DNA of 64,000 nt, from the NCBI RefSeq assembly GCF_905171765.1, contig NC_053390.1, forward strand, positions 592,621,793-592,685,792. The letters run 5' to 3'. Position 1 is the first letter of the stretch; each line of letters begins with the position of its first letter. The stretch is from Bufo bufo. Lineage: Eukaryota > Chordata > Amphibia > Anura > Bufonidae. Both the position numbers and the translations under genes were made by a program. This document shows, piece after piece, positions 1 to 11,114 of the stretch. Under the pieces are notes generated by a model that saw only the letters and a program-made list of their open reading frames with translations, did no database searches and was not told the origin of the DNA.

Positions 1-835
1 ATTTGGTAGGACTAACCAAATTTTGAATAATTTGGAATTCCTTAGTCATTTCTAGTATATGAAATAAACAGAACAAGCTTCCTTTGGAGAGAGAACAACA
101 TTTCAGGGGGTCATTAATCAAACATAAATACACCTAAATTAGGCGTATTTCTGGGGCAGGCTGCGGCACAAAATTCATTTGCGCTGCAATCTGCGACTTC
201 CCCCTGCTCATGCTAGGCCTAAAAAAGTGGGTGTGGTGTGGGCGGGCCTATCTCATTCATCATTTTCTCTGCATGTTTTAGACTTACAAATTGTTCTGAA
301 TGTAAGCCAGCAAGGGAGCTATCTTACATTTAGAAGTGGTTGAGGATCTGCCGAAGTTATGTAGAGGCTGGCGTCTCATCATAACTCTTGCAGATCCACC
401 GCCAGCTATAGGGGATGTTATTGTTTAGACGTCGGTCTTAAAAAATGTGCCCCCTAATCTTTAGGCACTCATATCTAGCAGATTCATCATTAAGGGTGAG
501 GAAGCGTTACCTTCAGGTGTTACCATATAGTGCCCTACATGAATTTGAATCCCTCTGAGTAAAAGTGAAGGTGAATCACTGTGCACATTGGGGCTGTAAA
601 CAGACTCCATCTTTCTTAATGGGGGGTCAATAATAGGCATCACATCATAAAGAAACAGTGCCATGCTGTTGTGATAGTAGACTGCTTCCTAATGTAAGTA
701 ACATATTAATTGAAGACAGACAGGTTTCGCCTTGCTCTGCCTCTCATTTACTGCTCTGAATGCCCCTTCAGCACAATTCACAGTTCTCTAAATAGCTTTA
801 AGAAACAGAAGTTTGATTAAAGGGGTAATGCCTAG
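1..835. other. Non-coding DNA, no gene recognised
   Basis: No frame here looks like a conserved protein. The longest open stretch, on the minus strand at 461-664, is short, has no motif and is probably chance. No RNA gene fold or terminal repeats were found. The sequence just before 836 gives no clear target duplication for the element that starts there. Confidence 0.6.
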
Positions 836-1371
836 GGTTGAGCAAACCCGAACTGTAAAGTTCGGGTTCGTACCGAACTTTAGGATTTTTGGACCCCGGA
901 CTCGAACATTTCAGTAAAAATTCGGGTTCGGGTTCAGTGTTCGGCGATTTCTTGGTGCTTTTTGAAAGGCTGCAGAGCAGCCAATCAACAAGCGTTTAAC
1001 TCTGTGCCCTTAGAAGTCATCACAGCCATGCCTACTAATGGCATGGCTGTGATTTGCCAGTGCAGCATGTGACCCAGCCTCTATATAATCTGGAGTCACA
1101 TAGCGCTGCACGTAGTGTATGGATAGGATGCTGCTGCTGTGAGGGAGAGAATAGGAAAGAAACTTTAGTCAGAACTGCAATTGAACTCAGCGATCTACAT
1201 AGATTTAGTTGTGTGGGTGCAGTGCACAATCTTTTTAGGCTACTTTCACACCTGCGTTGCGGATCCGTCTGGTGTCTGCACAGATGGATCCGCACCTATA
1301 ATGCAAACGCTTAGATCCGTTCAGAACGGATCCGTTTGCATTACCATGAACAAAAAATATATATATATATA

Positions 1372-2308
1372 CAGTACTGACCAAAAGTTTGGACACACCT
1401 TCTCATTCAAAGAGTTTTCTTTATTTTCATGACTATGAAGGCATCAAAACTATGAATTAACACACGTGGAATTATATACATAACAAACAAGTGTGAAACA
1501 ACTGAAAATATGTCATATTCTAGGTTCTTCAAAGTAGCCACCTTTTGCTTTGATTACTGCTTTGCACACTCTTGGCATTCTCTTGATGAGCTTCAAGAGG
1601 TAGTCCCCTGAAATGGTCTTCCAACAGTCCTGAAGGAGTTCTCAGAGATGCTTAGCACTTGTTGGCCCTTTTGCCTTCACTCTGCGGTCCAGCTCACCCC
1701 AAACCATCTCGATTGGGTTCAGGTCCGGTGACTGTGGAGGCCAGGTCATCTGGCGCAGCACCCCATCACTCTCCTTCATGGTCAAATAGCCCTTACTTTC
1801 AAAGTTTTCCCAATTTTTCGGCTGACTGACTGACCTTCATTTCTTAAAGTAATGATGGCCACTCGTTTTTCTTTACTTAGCTGCTTTTTTCTTGCCTTAA
1901 TACAAATTCTAACAGTCTATTCAGTAGGACTATCAGCTGTGTATCCACCTGACTTCTTCTCAACGCAACTGATGGTCCCAACCCCATTTATAAGGCAAGA
2001 AATCCCACTTATTAAACCTGACAGGGCACACCTGTGAAGTTAAAACCATTTTAGGGGACTACCTTTTGAAGCTCATCAAGAGAATGCCAAGAGTGTGCAA
2101 AGCAGTAATCAAAGCAAAAGGTGGCTACTTTGAAGAACCTAGAATATTACATATTTTCAGTTGTTTCACACTTTGCTATGTATATAATTCCACATGTGTT
2201 AATTCATAGTTTTGATGCCTTCAGTGTGAATCTACAATTTTCATAGTCATGAAAATAAAGAAAACTCTTTGAATGAGAAGGTGTGTCCAAACTTTTGGTC
2301 TGTACTGT
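1372..2308. mobile_element. Tc1/mariner-like inverted-repeat element nested in the Harbinger-like MITE
   Basis: The element starts CAGTACTGACCAAAAG at 1372 and ends with an imperfect inverted copy at 2308. TA lies on each side, inside TA-rich sequence. The inverted arms are long, about 250 bp each (1372-1625 and 2045-2308), and both contain the end of a transposase gene. On the minus strand at about 1680-1740 one can read WPPQSPDLNPIEMVWGEL. This is the third catalytic block (E of the DDE triad) of Tc1 transposases. The N-terminal DNA-binding domain and the first two catalytic blocks are missing, so it depends on a transposase in trans or is dead. Confidence 0.8.
1660..1760 (-). pseudogene. 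Tc1 transposase C-terminal remnant
   Basis: The minus strand encodes WPPQSPDLNPIE followed by a charged helix (GELDRRVKAK). This is the region around the catalytic glutamate in Tc1/mariner transposases, which cut and join DNA at TA sites. Only this block and the extreme C-terminus survive. The last part is also present in the right inverted arm near 2050-2130, in the opposite direction. There is no start codon or complete domain, so it is a fossil. Confidence 0.75.
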
Positions 2309-2819
2309 ATATATATATATATATTTTTTTTGTTCATGATAATGCAAACGGATCTGTTTTGACTTTACATTGAAAGTCAATGGGGGACGGATCCGTTTGA
2401 AAATTGAGCCATATTGTGTCAACTTCAAACGGATCCGTCCCCATTGACTTACATTGTAAGTCTGGACGGATCCGTTTGCCTCCGCACGGCCAGGAGGACA
2501 CCCGAACGCTGCAAGCTGCGTTCAGGTGTCCGCCTGCTGAGTGGAGCGGAGGACAAACGGTGCCAAACTGATGCATTCTGAGCGGATCCGCATCCACTCA
2601 GAATGCATTAGGGCTGGACGGATCCGTTCGGGGCCGCTTGTGAGAGCCTTCAAACGGAACTGACAAGCGGAGCCCCGAACGCTAGTGTGAAAGTAGCCTT
2701 ACCCTGCCCTGAGCCCAGTGACAGAGAAAAATAACTTTTATCCGTCTGTTAGTTAGGTGGGCGACGGCGGCCATTTTATGCAAGCTCAGTGCACCAGCAC
2801 AGCATATGTGCTTTTGTGA

Positions 2820-5752
2820 CATTCAAATCCAAGCTTCAAATACTGCAATAATAATCTGGTTTTAAAAAACAACCATTTATGGCAATATCCTACATATGGT
2901 GCCTTTGCAGCATTAGTCAGTGTGCAATTTAAGCTAGAAATACAGCTATATTTTCTAGGTTTTAAAAAACACCCTTTTTGGCCAAAATACACAATTTTAA
3001 AGCCCTTGCTGCATCTGTATGTGTGAAATTTAAGCATTATATGCTGCTGTCATATTCTGTTATTAAAAAAACACAAATCTTTGGCAAATTTTTGGCCTTT
3101 GCTGCATCTGTGATTGTCAAAAACAAGGTAAAATACTTCAATAATTTTGTGGCTTTTAAAAAACACTCATTTTTAACAATAACCTCCATCTTAGGCCTCT
3201 GCCGCATTAGTCAGTGTGCAATTTAAGCTAGAAATACAGCTATAATTTTCTGGGTTTTAAAAAACACCCAATTAGGGCAAAATACTTAATATTGCAGCCT
3301 TTGCTGCATCTGTGATTGTCAAAAACAAGGTAAAATACTTCAATAATTTTGTGGCTTTTAAAAAACACCCATTTTTAACAATAACCTCCATCTTGGGCCT
3401 CTGCCGCATTAGTCAGTGTACAATTTAAGCTAGAAATACAGCTATAATTTTCTGGGTTTTAAAAAACACCCTTTATGGGCAAAATACTAAATTTTACAGC
3501 CCTTGCTGCATCTGTACATGTGAAATTCAAGTGTTATATAATGCTGTCATATTCCGTTATTTAAAAAAAACTCCCTTTTTAGGCAAAGTACTTAATATTG
3601 CAGCCTTTGGTGCATCTGTTATTGTTAAAACAAGCTTTAAATACTTGAATAATTTTCTGGGTTTTAAAAAAACACCCTTTTTGGGCAAAATACTAAATTT
3701 TTCAGCCCTTGCTGCATCTGTACGTGTGAAATTCAAGCGTTATATACTGCTGTCATATTCTGTTATTAAAAAAACACCCTTTTTGGGCAAAGTACTTAAT
3801 AATGCAGCCTTTGCTGCATCTGTTATTGTTAAAACAAGCTTTAAATACTTCAATAATTTTCTGGGTTTTAAAAAACACCAATTTTTAGCATTACCCTCCA
3901 TCTGGGGCCTCTGCCGCATAAGTCAGTGTGCAATTTAAGCTAGAAATACAGCTATAATTTTCTGGGTTTTAAAAAACACCCTTTATGGGCAAAATACTAA
4001 ATTTTACAGCCCTTGTTGCATCTGTACGTGTGAAATTCAAGTGTTATATAATGCTGTCATATTCCGTTATTTAAAAAAAAACTCCCTTTTTAGGCAAAGT
4101 ACTTAATATTGCAGCCTTTGGTGCATCTGTTATTGTTAAAACAAGCTTTAAATACTTGAATAATTTTCTGGGTTTTAAAAAAACACCCTTTTTGGGCAAA
4201 ATACTAAATTTTTCAGCCCTTGCTGCATCTGTACGTGTGAAATTCAAGCGTTATATACTGCTGTCATATTCTGTTATTAAAAAAACACCCTTTTTGGGCA
4301 AAGTACTTAATAATGCAGCCTTTGCTGCATCTGTTATTGTTAAAACAAGCTTTAAATACTTCAATAATTTTCTGGGTTTTAAAAAACACCAATTTTTAGC
4401 ATTACCCTCCATCTGGGGCCTCTGCCGCATAAGTCAGTGTGCAATTTAAGCTAGAAATACAGCTATCATTTTCTGGGTTTTAAAAAACACCCATTTAGGG
4501 CAAAATACTTAATTTGCGGCCTTGTCTGCATCTGTCAATGTGAGATACACGCTTTAGATACTGCTGTGCTATTCTGGTATTAAAAAAACACCCATTTTGG
4601 ACAAAATACTTAATTTGCAGCCTTGTCTGCATCTGTACTTGTGAAATTCAAGCGTTATATACTGCTGTCATATTCTGGTATTTAAAAAAAAACACACATT
4701 TAGGGCAAAAATCTTAATTTTGCAGCCTTGTCTGCATCTGTACGTGTGAGATAGACCCTTTAGATACTGTTGTTCTATTCTAATATTAAAAAACACCTAT
4801 TTAGGGCAAAAAACTTAATTTTGCAGCCTTTGCTGCATCTGTCATTGAGAGATACACCCTTTACATAATGCTGTGCTATTCTGGTATTAAATAAAAAACC
4901 ATTTTGGGCAAAAATCTTAATTTGCGGCCTTGTCTGCATCTGTACGTGTGAGATACACGCTTTAGATACTGCTGTGCTATTCTGGTAATTAAAAAACACC
5001 CATTTAGTGCAAAAATCTTAATTTTGCAGCCTTTGCTGCATATGTCATTGTGAGATACACCCTTTACATACTGCTGTGCTATTCTGGTATTAAATAAACA
5101 CCCATTTTGGGCAAAAACCTTTTTGCGGCCTTTGCTGCATCTGTCATTATAAGATACACCCTTTACATACTGCTGTGCTATTCTGGTATTAAATAAACAC
5201 CCATTTTGTTCAAAAATCTTAATTTGTGGCGTTGTCTGCATCTGTACGTGTGAGATACACCCTTTAGATACTGTTGTTCTATTCTGCTATTAAAAAAAAC
5301 ACCCATTTTGGCCAAAAATCTTAATTTTGCAGCCTTTGCTGCATCTGTCATTGTGAGATACACCCTTTACATACTGCTGTGCTATTTTGGTATTAAATAA
5401 ACACCTATTTTGGGCAAAAATCTTAATTTGTGGCCTTGTCTGCATCTGTACGTGTGAGATACACCCTTTAGATACAGTTGTTCTATTCTGCCTTTAAATA
5501 AACACCCATTTAGGGCAAAAATCTAAATTTTGCAGCCTTTGGTGCATCTGTCATTGCGAGATACACCCTTTACATACTGCTGTGCTATTCAGTTATCAAA
5601 TAAACACCCATTTTAGGCAAAAATCTTAATTTGCGGCCTTTGCTGCATCTGTCATTGCGAGATACACCCTTTAGGTAATGCTGTGCTATTCTGGTATTAA
5701 AAAAACACCCATTTAGGGCAAAAATCTTAATTTGCGGCCTTGTCTGCATCTG
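2820..5752 (+). repeat. Tandem array of ~102-bp monomers with a 511-bp higher-order unit
   Basis: The monomer contains AAAACACCC, GGGCAAAATACTTAAT, GCAGCCTTTGCTGCATCTGT and a TACTGCTGT block about every 102 bases. The AAGCTAGAAATACAGC marker occurs at about 3427, 3937 and 4448, giving a 510-511-bp higher-order unit of five monomers; the copies at 3427-3937 and 3937-4448 are almost identical. From about 4500 the monomers become more divergent and lose the higher-order pattern. Open frames in the array (for example 3531-3938) exist because the monomer is poor in stop codons in one frame, not because a protein is encoded. Confidence 0.9.
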
Positions 5753-5754
5753 TA

Positions 5755-8091
5755 CAGTAGGTGAACCCGATTTTGTGTCAATCTCGCCGTATTTCTCGGC
5801 GAGATTGAGCACATACGAGCCCCATCGCGGGAGCCAGCGCCGAGCTGGCTTGCCGCGATGGAGAGCAAGCGCGTCATAGAAGAGGCGGGAGATCCGACTT
5901 GGATTCCCGCCAATTCTACACGTGTGCGGCGTTTGTTATGAATCCTGAGGGGGAAGTCCCCGCCGGATTTTAAATAAAAATCCGGCCTGGGTCCCGCCCT
6001 CAGGAGCATACCGGGCCCTTAGGTCTGTTATGGGTTGTAAGGAGAGCCCCCCCTACGCCGAAAAAAACGGCGTAGGGGGTCCCCCTACAATCCATACCAG
6101 ACCCGTATCCAAAGCACGCTACCCGGCCAGCCAGGAAGGGAGTGGGGACGAGCGAGCGCCCCCCCCCCCCCCCCCCCCTCCTGAGCCGTACCAGGCTGCA
6201 TGCCCTCAACATGGGGGGTTGGGTGCTCTGGGGCAGGGGGCGCACTGCGGCCCCCCCACCTCAGAGCACCCTGTCCCCATGTTGATGAGGACAGGGCCCC
6301 TTCCCGACAACCCTGGCCGTTGGTTGTCGGGGTATGCGGGCGGGAGGCTTAACGGAATCTGGGAGCCCCCTTTAATAAGGGGGGCCCCCAGATACCGGCC
6401 CCCCACCCTAAGTGAATGAGTATGGGGTACATCGTACCCCTACCCATTCACCTGCAAGAAAAGTGGTAAAAACACAAATAAACCACACAGTGTATTAAAA
6501 TATTTTATTTTTCTGCTCCGGAGGCCGCCCCCTGTCTTCTTTATTAGCTCTTTTACCAGGGGGGGCTCTTCTTCTTCCGATATCCCGACGGGTCTTCTCC
6601 GCTATCCGGGGGGGGTCTTCTCAACTCTCCGGGGTTCTCCTTCTGTCTTCTCCTTCTGTCTTGTTGTCTCCTTCTGTCTTCTGTCTCCGGGGGGGGCTCT
6701 TCTTCTTCCGATATCCCGACGGGTCTTCTCCGCTATCCGGGGGGGTCTTCTCAACTCTTCGGGGTTCTCCTTCTGTCTTCTCCTTCTGTTCTTCTTCTGT
6801 CTTCTCCTTCCTTCTTGTTGTCTCGGCGCACCCCGGTTCTTCGTCTCGCGAGACTCGGCGCACCCCGATTCTTCTCTCTGTTGTTGACTCGGCGCACCCC
6901 GGTTCTCGCGAGACGAAGAATCGGGGTGCGCCGAGTCTCGCGAGACGAAGAACCGGGGTGCGCCGAGACAACAACAGAGAGAAGAATCGGGGTGCGCCGA
7001 GTCTCGCGAGACGAAGAACCGGGGTGCGCCGAGACAACAAGAAGGAAGGAGAAGACAGAAGAAGAACAGAAGGAGAAGACAGAAGGAGAACCCCGAAGAG
7101 TTGAGAAGACCCCCCCGGATAGCGGAGAAGACCCGTCGGGATATCGGAAGAAGAAGAGCCCCCCCCGGAGACAGAAGACAGAAGGAGACAACAAGACAGA
7201 AGGAGAAGACAGAAGGAGAACCCCGGAGAGTTGAGAAGACCCCCCCCGGATAGCGGAGAAGACCCGTCGGGATATCGGAAGAAGAAGAGCCCCCCCTGGT
7301 AAAAGAGCTAATAAAGAAGACAGGGGGCGGCCTCCGGAGCAGAAAAATAAAATATTTTAATACACTGTGTGGTTTATTTGTGTTTTTACCACTTTTCTTG
7401 CAGGTGAATGGGTAGGGGTACGATGTACCCCATACTCATTCACTTAGGGTGGGGGGCCGGTATCTGGGGGCCCCCCTTATTAAAGGGGGCTCCCAGATTC
7501 CGTTAAGCCTCCCGCCCGCATACCCCGACAACCAACGGCCAGGGTTGTCGGGAAGGGGCCCTGTCCTCATCAACATGGGGACAGGGTGCTCTGAGGTGGG
7601 GGGGCCGCAGTGCGCCCCCTGCCCCAGAGCACCCAACCCCCCATGTTGAGGGCATGCAGCCTGGTACGGCTCAGGAGGGGGGGGGGGGGCGCTCGCTCGT
7701 CCCCACTCCCTTCCTGGCTGGCCGGGTAGCGTGCTTTGGATACGGGTCTGGTATGGATTGTAGGGGGACCCCCTACGCCGTTTTTTTTCGGCGTAGGGGG
7801 GGCTCTCCTTACAACCCATAACAGACCTAAGGGCCCGGTATGCTCCTGAGGGCGGGACCCAGGCCGGATTTTTATTTAAAATCCGGCGGGGACTTCCCCC
7901 TCAGGATTCATAACAAACGCCGCACACGTGTAGAATTGGCGGGAATCCAAGTCGGATCTCCCGCCTCTTCTATGACGCGCTTGCTGGGATGTGCTGTCGC
8001 TATCCCAGTGAGTGCGAGATCTCGGCACCACGTCGCCGAGTATCAGCGATACGCTGTCGTGCTGAAAACACAATGTCACAAACACCTACTG
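5755..8091. mobile_element. 2.3-kb foldback (near-palindromic) DNA element with TA target site
   Basis: The element has terminal CAGTAGGTG at 5755 and CACCTACTG ending at 8091, each flanked by TA (5753-5754 and 8092-8093), and it splits one monomer of the tandem array. From about 5865 inward the left arm is repeated in reverse by the right arm up to about 7985, with the centre near 6923. Only the outermost ~110-125 bp of each arm differ. The arms are GC-rich, with a 20-C run at 6159-6178 that is about 13 G in the other arm. The core has many TCTCGCGAGA palindromes and polypyrimidine or polypurine blocks. Mirror-image open frames in the arms match no known protein. TA target and CAGT ends suggest Tc1/mariner-type mobilisation, but the superfamily is unproven. 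Confidence 0.8.
6520..7320. repeat. Core of the foldback element: polypyrimidine/polypurine minisatellite and TCTCGCGAGA repeats
   Basis: The left side is pyrimidine-rich on the plus strand (CTTCTCC and CTTCTGT repeats) and the right side is its purine-rich complement. Between them, about 6825-7035, units of GGGGTGCGCCGAG joined by TCTCGCGAGACGAAGAA occur in both directions. The mirror symmetry creates long overlapping open frames on both strands (6661-7104 and 6751-7194, among others), which encode the same low-complexity peptide and are rejected as genes. Confidence 0.8.
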
Positions 8092-8093
8092 TA

Positions 8094-8370
8094 CGTGTGA
8101 GACAAACCCCTTTAGATACTTTTGTTCTATTCTGCTATTTAAAAAAAAACACCCATTTAGGGCAAAAATCTTAATTTTGCAGCCTTTGCTGCATATGTCA
8201 TTGTGAGATACACCCTTTACATACTGCTGTGCTATTTTGGTATTAAATAAACACCCATTTTGGCAAAAATCTTATTTTGCGGCCTTGTCTGTATCTGTAC
8301 ATGTAAGATACACCCTTTAGATACTGTTGTTCTATTCTGCTATTAAAAAAACACCCATTTTGTGCAGGAT
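8094..8370 (+). repeat. Continuation of the ~102-bp tandem array after the foldback insertion
   Basis: The array resumes at 8094 with TACGTGTGAGACAAACC and CACCCATTTAGGGCAAAAATC monomers, the same phase that was interrupted at 5752. It ends at about 8370 (TGTGCAGGATCC), where the transposase-like coding remnant starts. This continuity shows that the foldback element is younger than the array. Confidence 0.85.
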
Positions 8371-8375
8371 CCTAA

Positions 8376-9239
8376 ATTTGAGAAATATGAGGAGAACATC
8401 AAATATGGGACGTGGCCCTGGTCGTGGTGCTGCTGGTGGAGCTCCTGTTGCAGGGAGAGGACGTGGTCTGTGCCAGCTACACGCACAAGTGAAACACCTT
8501 CATCAGGTGCGAGTAGGCGACAGAACCTGCAGCAGTATTTGGTCGGTCCTAATGCGGCTTTACGAATGGTGAGGGCAGAACAAGTACAAGCGATAGCAGA
8601 TTGGGTTGCTGACAGTGGATCCAGTTCCTTCACATTGTCTCCCACCCAGTCTCCTGCTGAAAGTTTAGAGTTGGCACCTGCAGCCGATGTCCATCAGTCT
8701 TTCACCTCACCCCTTGCAAATCAGCCAAGCAGTCTGAGCCCCAAGTCATGCAGCAGTCTCTTCTGCTTTTTGATGACTTTATTAGCAGGGTTTCCCAGAG
8801 CCATCCACCTAGCCCTGCCCCAGAAGTGGAAGAGATTGAATGCACTGATGCCCAATTACTTATGTTTCAGGATGAGTACATGGGAGGACCATCGCAGCAC
8901 ATCTCGGATGATGACGAAACACAGGTGCCAACTGCTGTGGCTTTTGAAAGTGTGCAGACCGACAAGGAGGGCAGGGGTGAAGACTGGAAGATGATGTGGA
9001 GGATGATGAGGTCCTCGACCCCACATGTAATCAAGATCATACGAGTAACCTGTGTAGCTCGGAGGAAGAGGCGGTGGTCGCACAGAGCCACCAGCACAGA
9101 AGAAGAGGGAGCAGGGTGCAAAAGCGGAGCTGCCGTCCCCTAGACAGTATGCCTGCTACTGCCCACCGCAGCAAGGGACCAAGCGCACCAAAGCCAGCTC
9201 CAAGGAGTTCCCTGGCGTGGCAGTTCTTCAGACAATGTG
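8376..9239 (+). pseudogene. Frameshifted N-terminal part of a DNA-transposon protein (hAT-like, uncertain)
   Basis: A single protein can be followed through at least three frame changes. It starts with a Gly/Arg-rich leader (GRGPGRGAAGGAPVAGRGRG, near 8404). It continues with RRQNLQQYLVGPNAALRM and ADWVADSGSSSFTLSPTQSP (8520-8650), an acidic stretch (EVEEIECTDAQLLMFQDEY, 8827-8880), and EDDEVLDPTCNQDH, CSSEEEAV and RRRGS blocks (8996-9110), ending near AWQFF at 9230. The region looks like the disordered N-terminus that precedes a zinc finger in some frog transposases. The finger and catalytic domain are absent, cut off at the LTR-like sequence. Function is lost. Confidence 0.5.
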
Positions 9240-9745
9240 TGTCACGGCCTTTGTTTTGCGCTGTGACACTGTTGCCACACTTGCGGTTGCCCGCGGCAAC
9301 GTGTTGCTGTGAGAGCATGCGGTGGCAGTGTCTCGGCCTTCTGGGTGATTGCCGTAACATGGTTTCCATGCATGCTGTTGCCAGTGGTAACGTGTGGCTT
9401 AGTTTGCTTGTGTGTGCACTTCCCCTTTAAGTGGCTTCCTTCCTCCCTCTGGTGTTGGAAGGGTTAACTCCCTTCCTAGTGTTTTGTAAACACTGGGTTT
9501 ATGTGTTTGCGGGTGTGGCTGCTTGGGCTATTTAGTCTCTGCTGGAAGCCTGTAGCTGAGTGTTCCTCCAGGCTTGGTAAGTGCTGGTGGTTCACTGCTA
9601 CTGGCTTTACCATCTTTCCAGTGAAGGCCACCCTTATGGCCATAGATGTTCAATGTAATCCCGGTGTCTCCTTCCCTTCCTGTCCCTATTTGTATGGAGT
9701 GGGTTTTGTTCAGGGTGTTTGTATGTCTAGCTTGCCAAAATCTTA
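9240..9745 (+). mobile_element. LTR-like fragment (uncertain)
   Basis: The sequence starts TGTCACGGCC at 9241, right where the transposase remnant is cut off. It has several inverted GC-rich blocks and GGGTTAACTCCC-type promoter-like sequence. No protein is encoded, and no paired LTR, primer-binding site or polypurine tract was found, so the call rests only on the TG start and the sharp junction. It could instead be another dispersed repeat. Confidence 0.3.
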
Positions 9746-11100
9746 GAGCCGTGGTCATCATCAGGACAGTACAGTAGTGCTACCTTCCAGGGATCAGACT
9801 ATCCTGCAGATACTTACATAGGGATTTGCCTTCTGAAATATGAAACAGCATGGACTCACAATAATTGATAATTCATTTACACACAGTCACAGGCCAAGGT
9901 ACTTTCATGGAAAGATGCAACAGGCACTCTAACATCCGGAATAGTATGGAAGACTGATTTATTCAAATTACAAGATCACTATATACCTATGCACTTAAAA
10001 TGTACAAAATCACTATACGATTTTAAATATAAAATGTAATACTGCAAAATATAACACTATGAAAATAACTCCCTATGTATCCCTATGCCTGTTCCATCTT
10101 TCCTTTAAATTTTGTCTTTCCTAAGAGGGCTGTGGGAAAGCCCTGGAACAAGAGCAACTTAGTCCACGAGTTGATTGGGGTGAGCCGCTATATCTAAATT
10201 TTGTTACAAGGTGCTTATATGTAGCAGGGAAGCACAGGTTCAAGTAAGCCTGTGAGACAAAGTTGATGCAGTCTTCATCCAACAGGTACACAGTCACCTT
10301 GGGCTCCCTATGTGAGAAAATATACAGTATACCGAAATCTGAAGACTAGAGATGAATAAACTGATTCCTCAGAATCAAAACTTGAGATTCAACTCATTGT
10401 AGCACTGGTGGAAATTACCACAAGAGTACTCTGAACACTTGCAGATGACTTGACTATATTCAACTCTGACCAGAGCACAGAGCATGGCAGCATTTAAAAA
10501 AACACTGAAGATGCTCCTGTTCAAGCATGCTCAGTTTATTTTCTGGTTTATCGTTTTACATTTTAGACTTCAATGAGAAGGTTGGCTGTTGTGGAGGGTC
10601 ATTCTGGAAACTTTTCTTATACAGTCCAGTGGATGCAGTGCTTCACTTTTGGGGTTGTCTCATCTGAGACAATGGGAGCATATTGCATACTGCACCTATA
10701 TTGAGGACTCCGCTCTGGCCACCACCAAGCGTTCTTCCCATAGAAGTGAATAGAAGTGCACCGAGCATGACCGGCCACGGCTCCCATTCACTTCTATGGG
10801 CCCGACGGATATAGCCGAGTCAGCTCTTAACTGTTTTCGGCAGCTCCCTAGAAATTAATGGAGGGCGGCTGCGCATGCGCAGCCACCCTCCACCAATTTT
10901 GGGGCTCCATTTAGGAGATAGGTGTGGGTCCCAGCAGTGGGACCTGCACCTATCAGACAATGGGGGCATATTCTTGCAATATGCCCCTATTGTCTTAGAT
11001 GAGTCAACCCCTTTAAGTGCTTTCTGCTCTCTGCATTCACCTGCTTCACAGCCCAACCCCTCTTCTTTAAGTAATGGCTAAAGCATCCAAGCAGGAGACC
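9746..11100. other. Unassigned intergenic DNA
   Basis: No conserved coding frame or RNA gene was found. Short MITE-like pieces may be present around 10660-11000, where CCCATTCACTTCTATGGG and GGGGGCATATT have matching complements, but terminal repeats could not be set. Open frames at 10820-11056 (minus) and 10875-11081 (plus) are opposite readings of the same repeat and are not supported as genes. Confidence 0.5.
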
Positions 11101-11114
11101 ACTACAGCTGTCAC

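Larger units (their letters stand above)
1238..2698. mobile_element. PIF/Harbinger-like MITE with TTA target duplication
   Basis: The ends are inverted repeats: GGCTACTTTCACAC at 1238 and GTGTGAAAGTAGCC ending at 2698. They are flanked by TTA on both sides (1235-1237 and 2699-2701). A 3-bp TWA duplication is the hallmark of PIF/Harbinger elements. The interior has many repeats of GGATCCGTTTG and its complement. A second, Tc1-like element (1372-2308) is inserted in an AT stretch flanked by matching GAACAAAAAA and TTTTTTGTTC. No coding capacity belongs to this MITE itself. Confidence 0.75.
836..9239 (+). mobile_element. Decayed hAT-like DNA element, left part and internal region, with nested insertions
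   Basis: The left end begins near 836 with TAGGGTTGAGC followed by repeated AACCCGAAC and TTCGGGTT blocks, which resembles hAT-type terminal repeats. The sequence runs through a TTA-flanked MITE (1238-2698), a tandem array and a foldback insertion, and reaches a frameshifted transposase-like coding stretch that stops abruptly at about 9239. No matching right end (GCTCAACCCTA) is seen in the window, so the element is truncated, or its right end was displaced by the LTR-like sequence at 9240. The extent is inferred from continuity across the insertions. The hAT assignment is moderate only, because no catalytic domain is present. Confidence 0.45.

Noticed and set aside
3531..4449. Repeated open frames in the ~102-bp array (FLGFKKTPFLGKIL repeats) as a repeat protein
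   Set aside because: The frame is open only where monomers have no length change and breaks elsewhere in the array. No start context or neighbouring gene supports it.
2820..5752. CRISPR array
   Set aside because: Eukaryotic tandem repeat without unique spacers; monomers are directly adjacent and about 102 bp long.
6621..7234. Long overlapping open frames of 139-147 codons on both strands in the foldback core
   Set aside because: They are mirror readings of the same palindromic minisatellite, with low-complexity peptides and no conserved motif.
6030..7819. Matching frames of about 128 codons in both arms (starting MGCKESPPYAEK)
   Set aside because: Same sequence seen twice because of the palindrome. 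Homopolymer length differences shift the frame between arms, and no domain is recognisable.
9240..9745. Complete LTR retrotransposon
   Set aside because: No gag, protease, RT or second LTR follows; only an LTR-like start is seen, so it is listed as an uncertain fragment.
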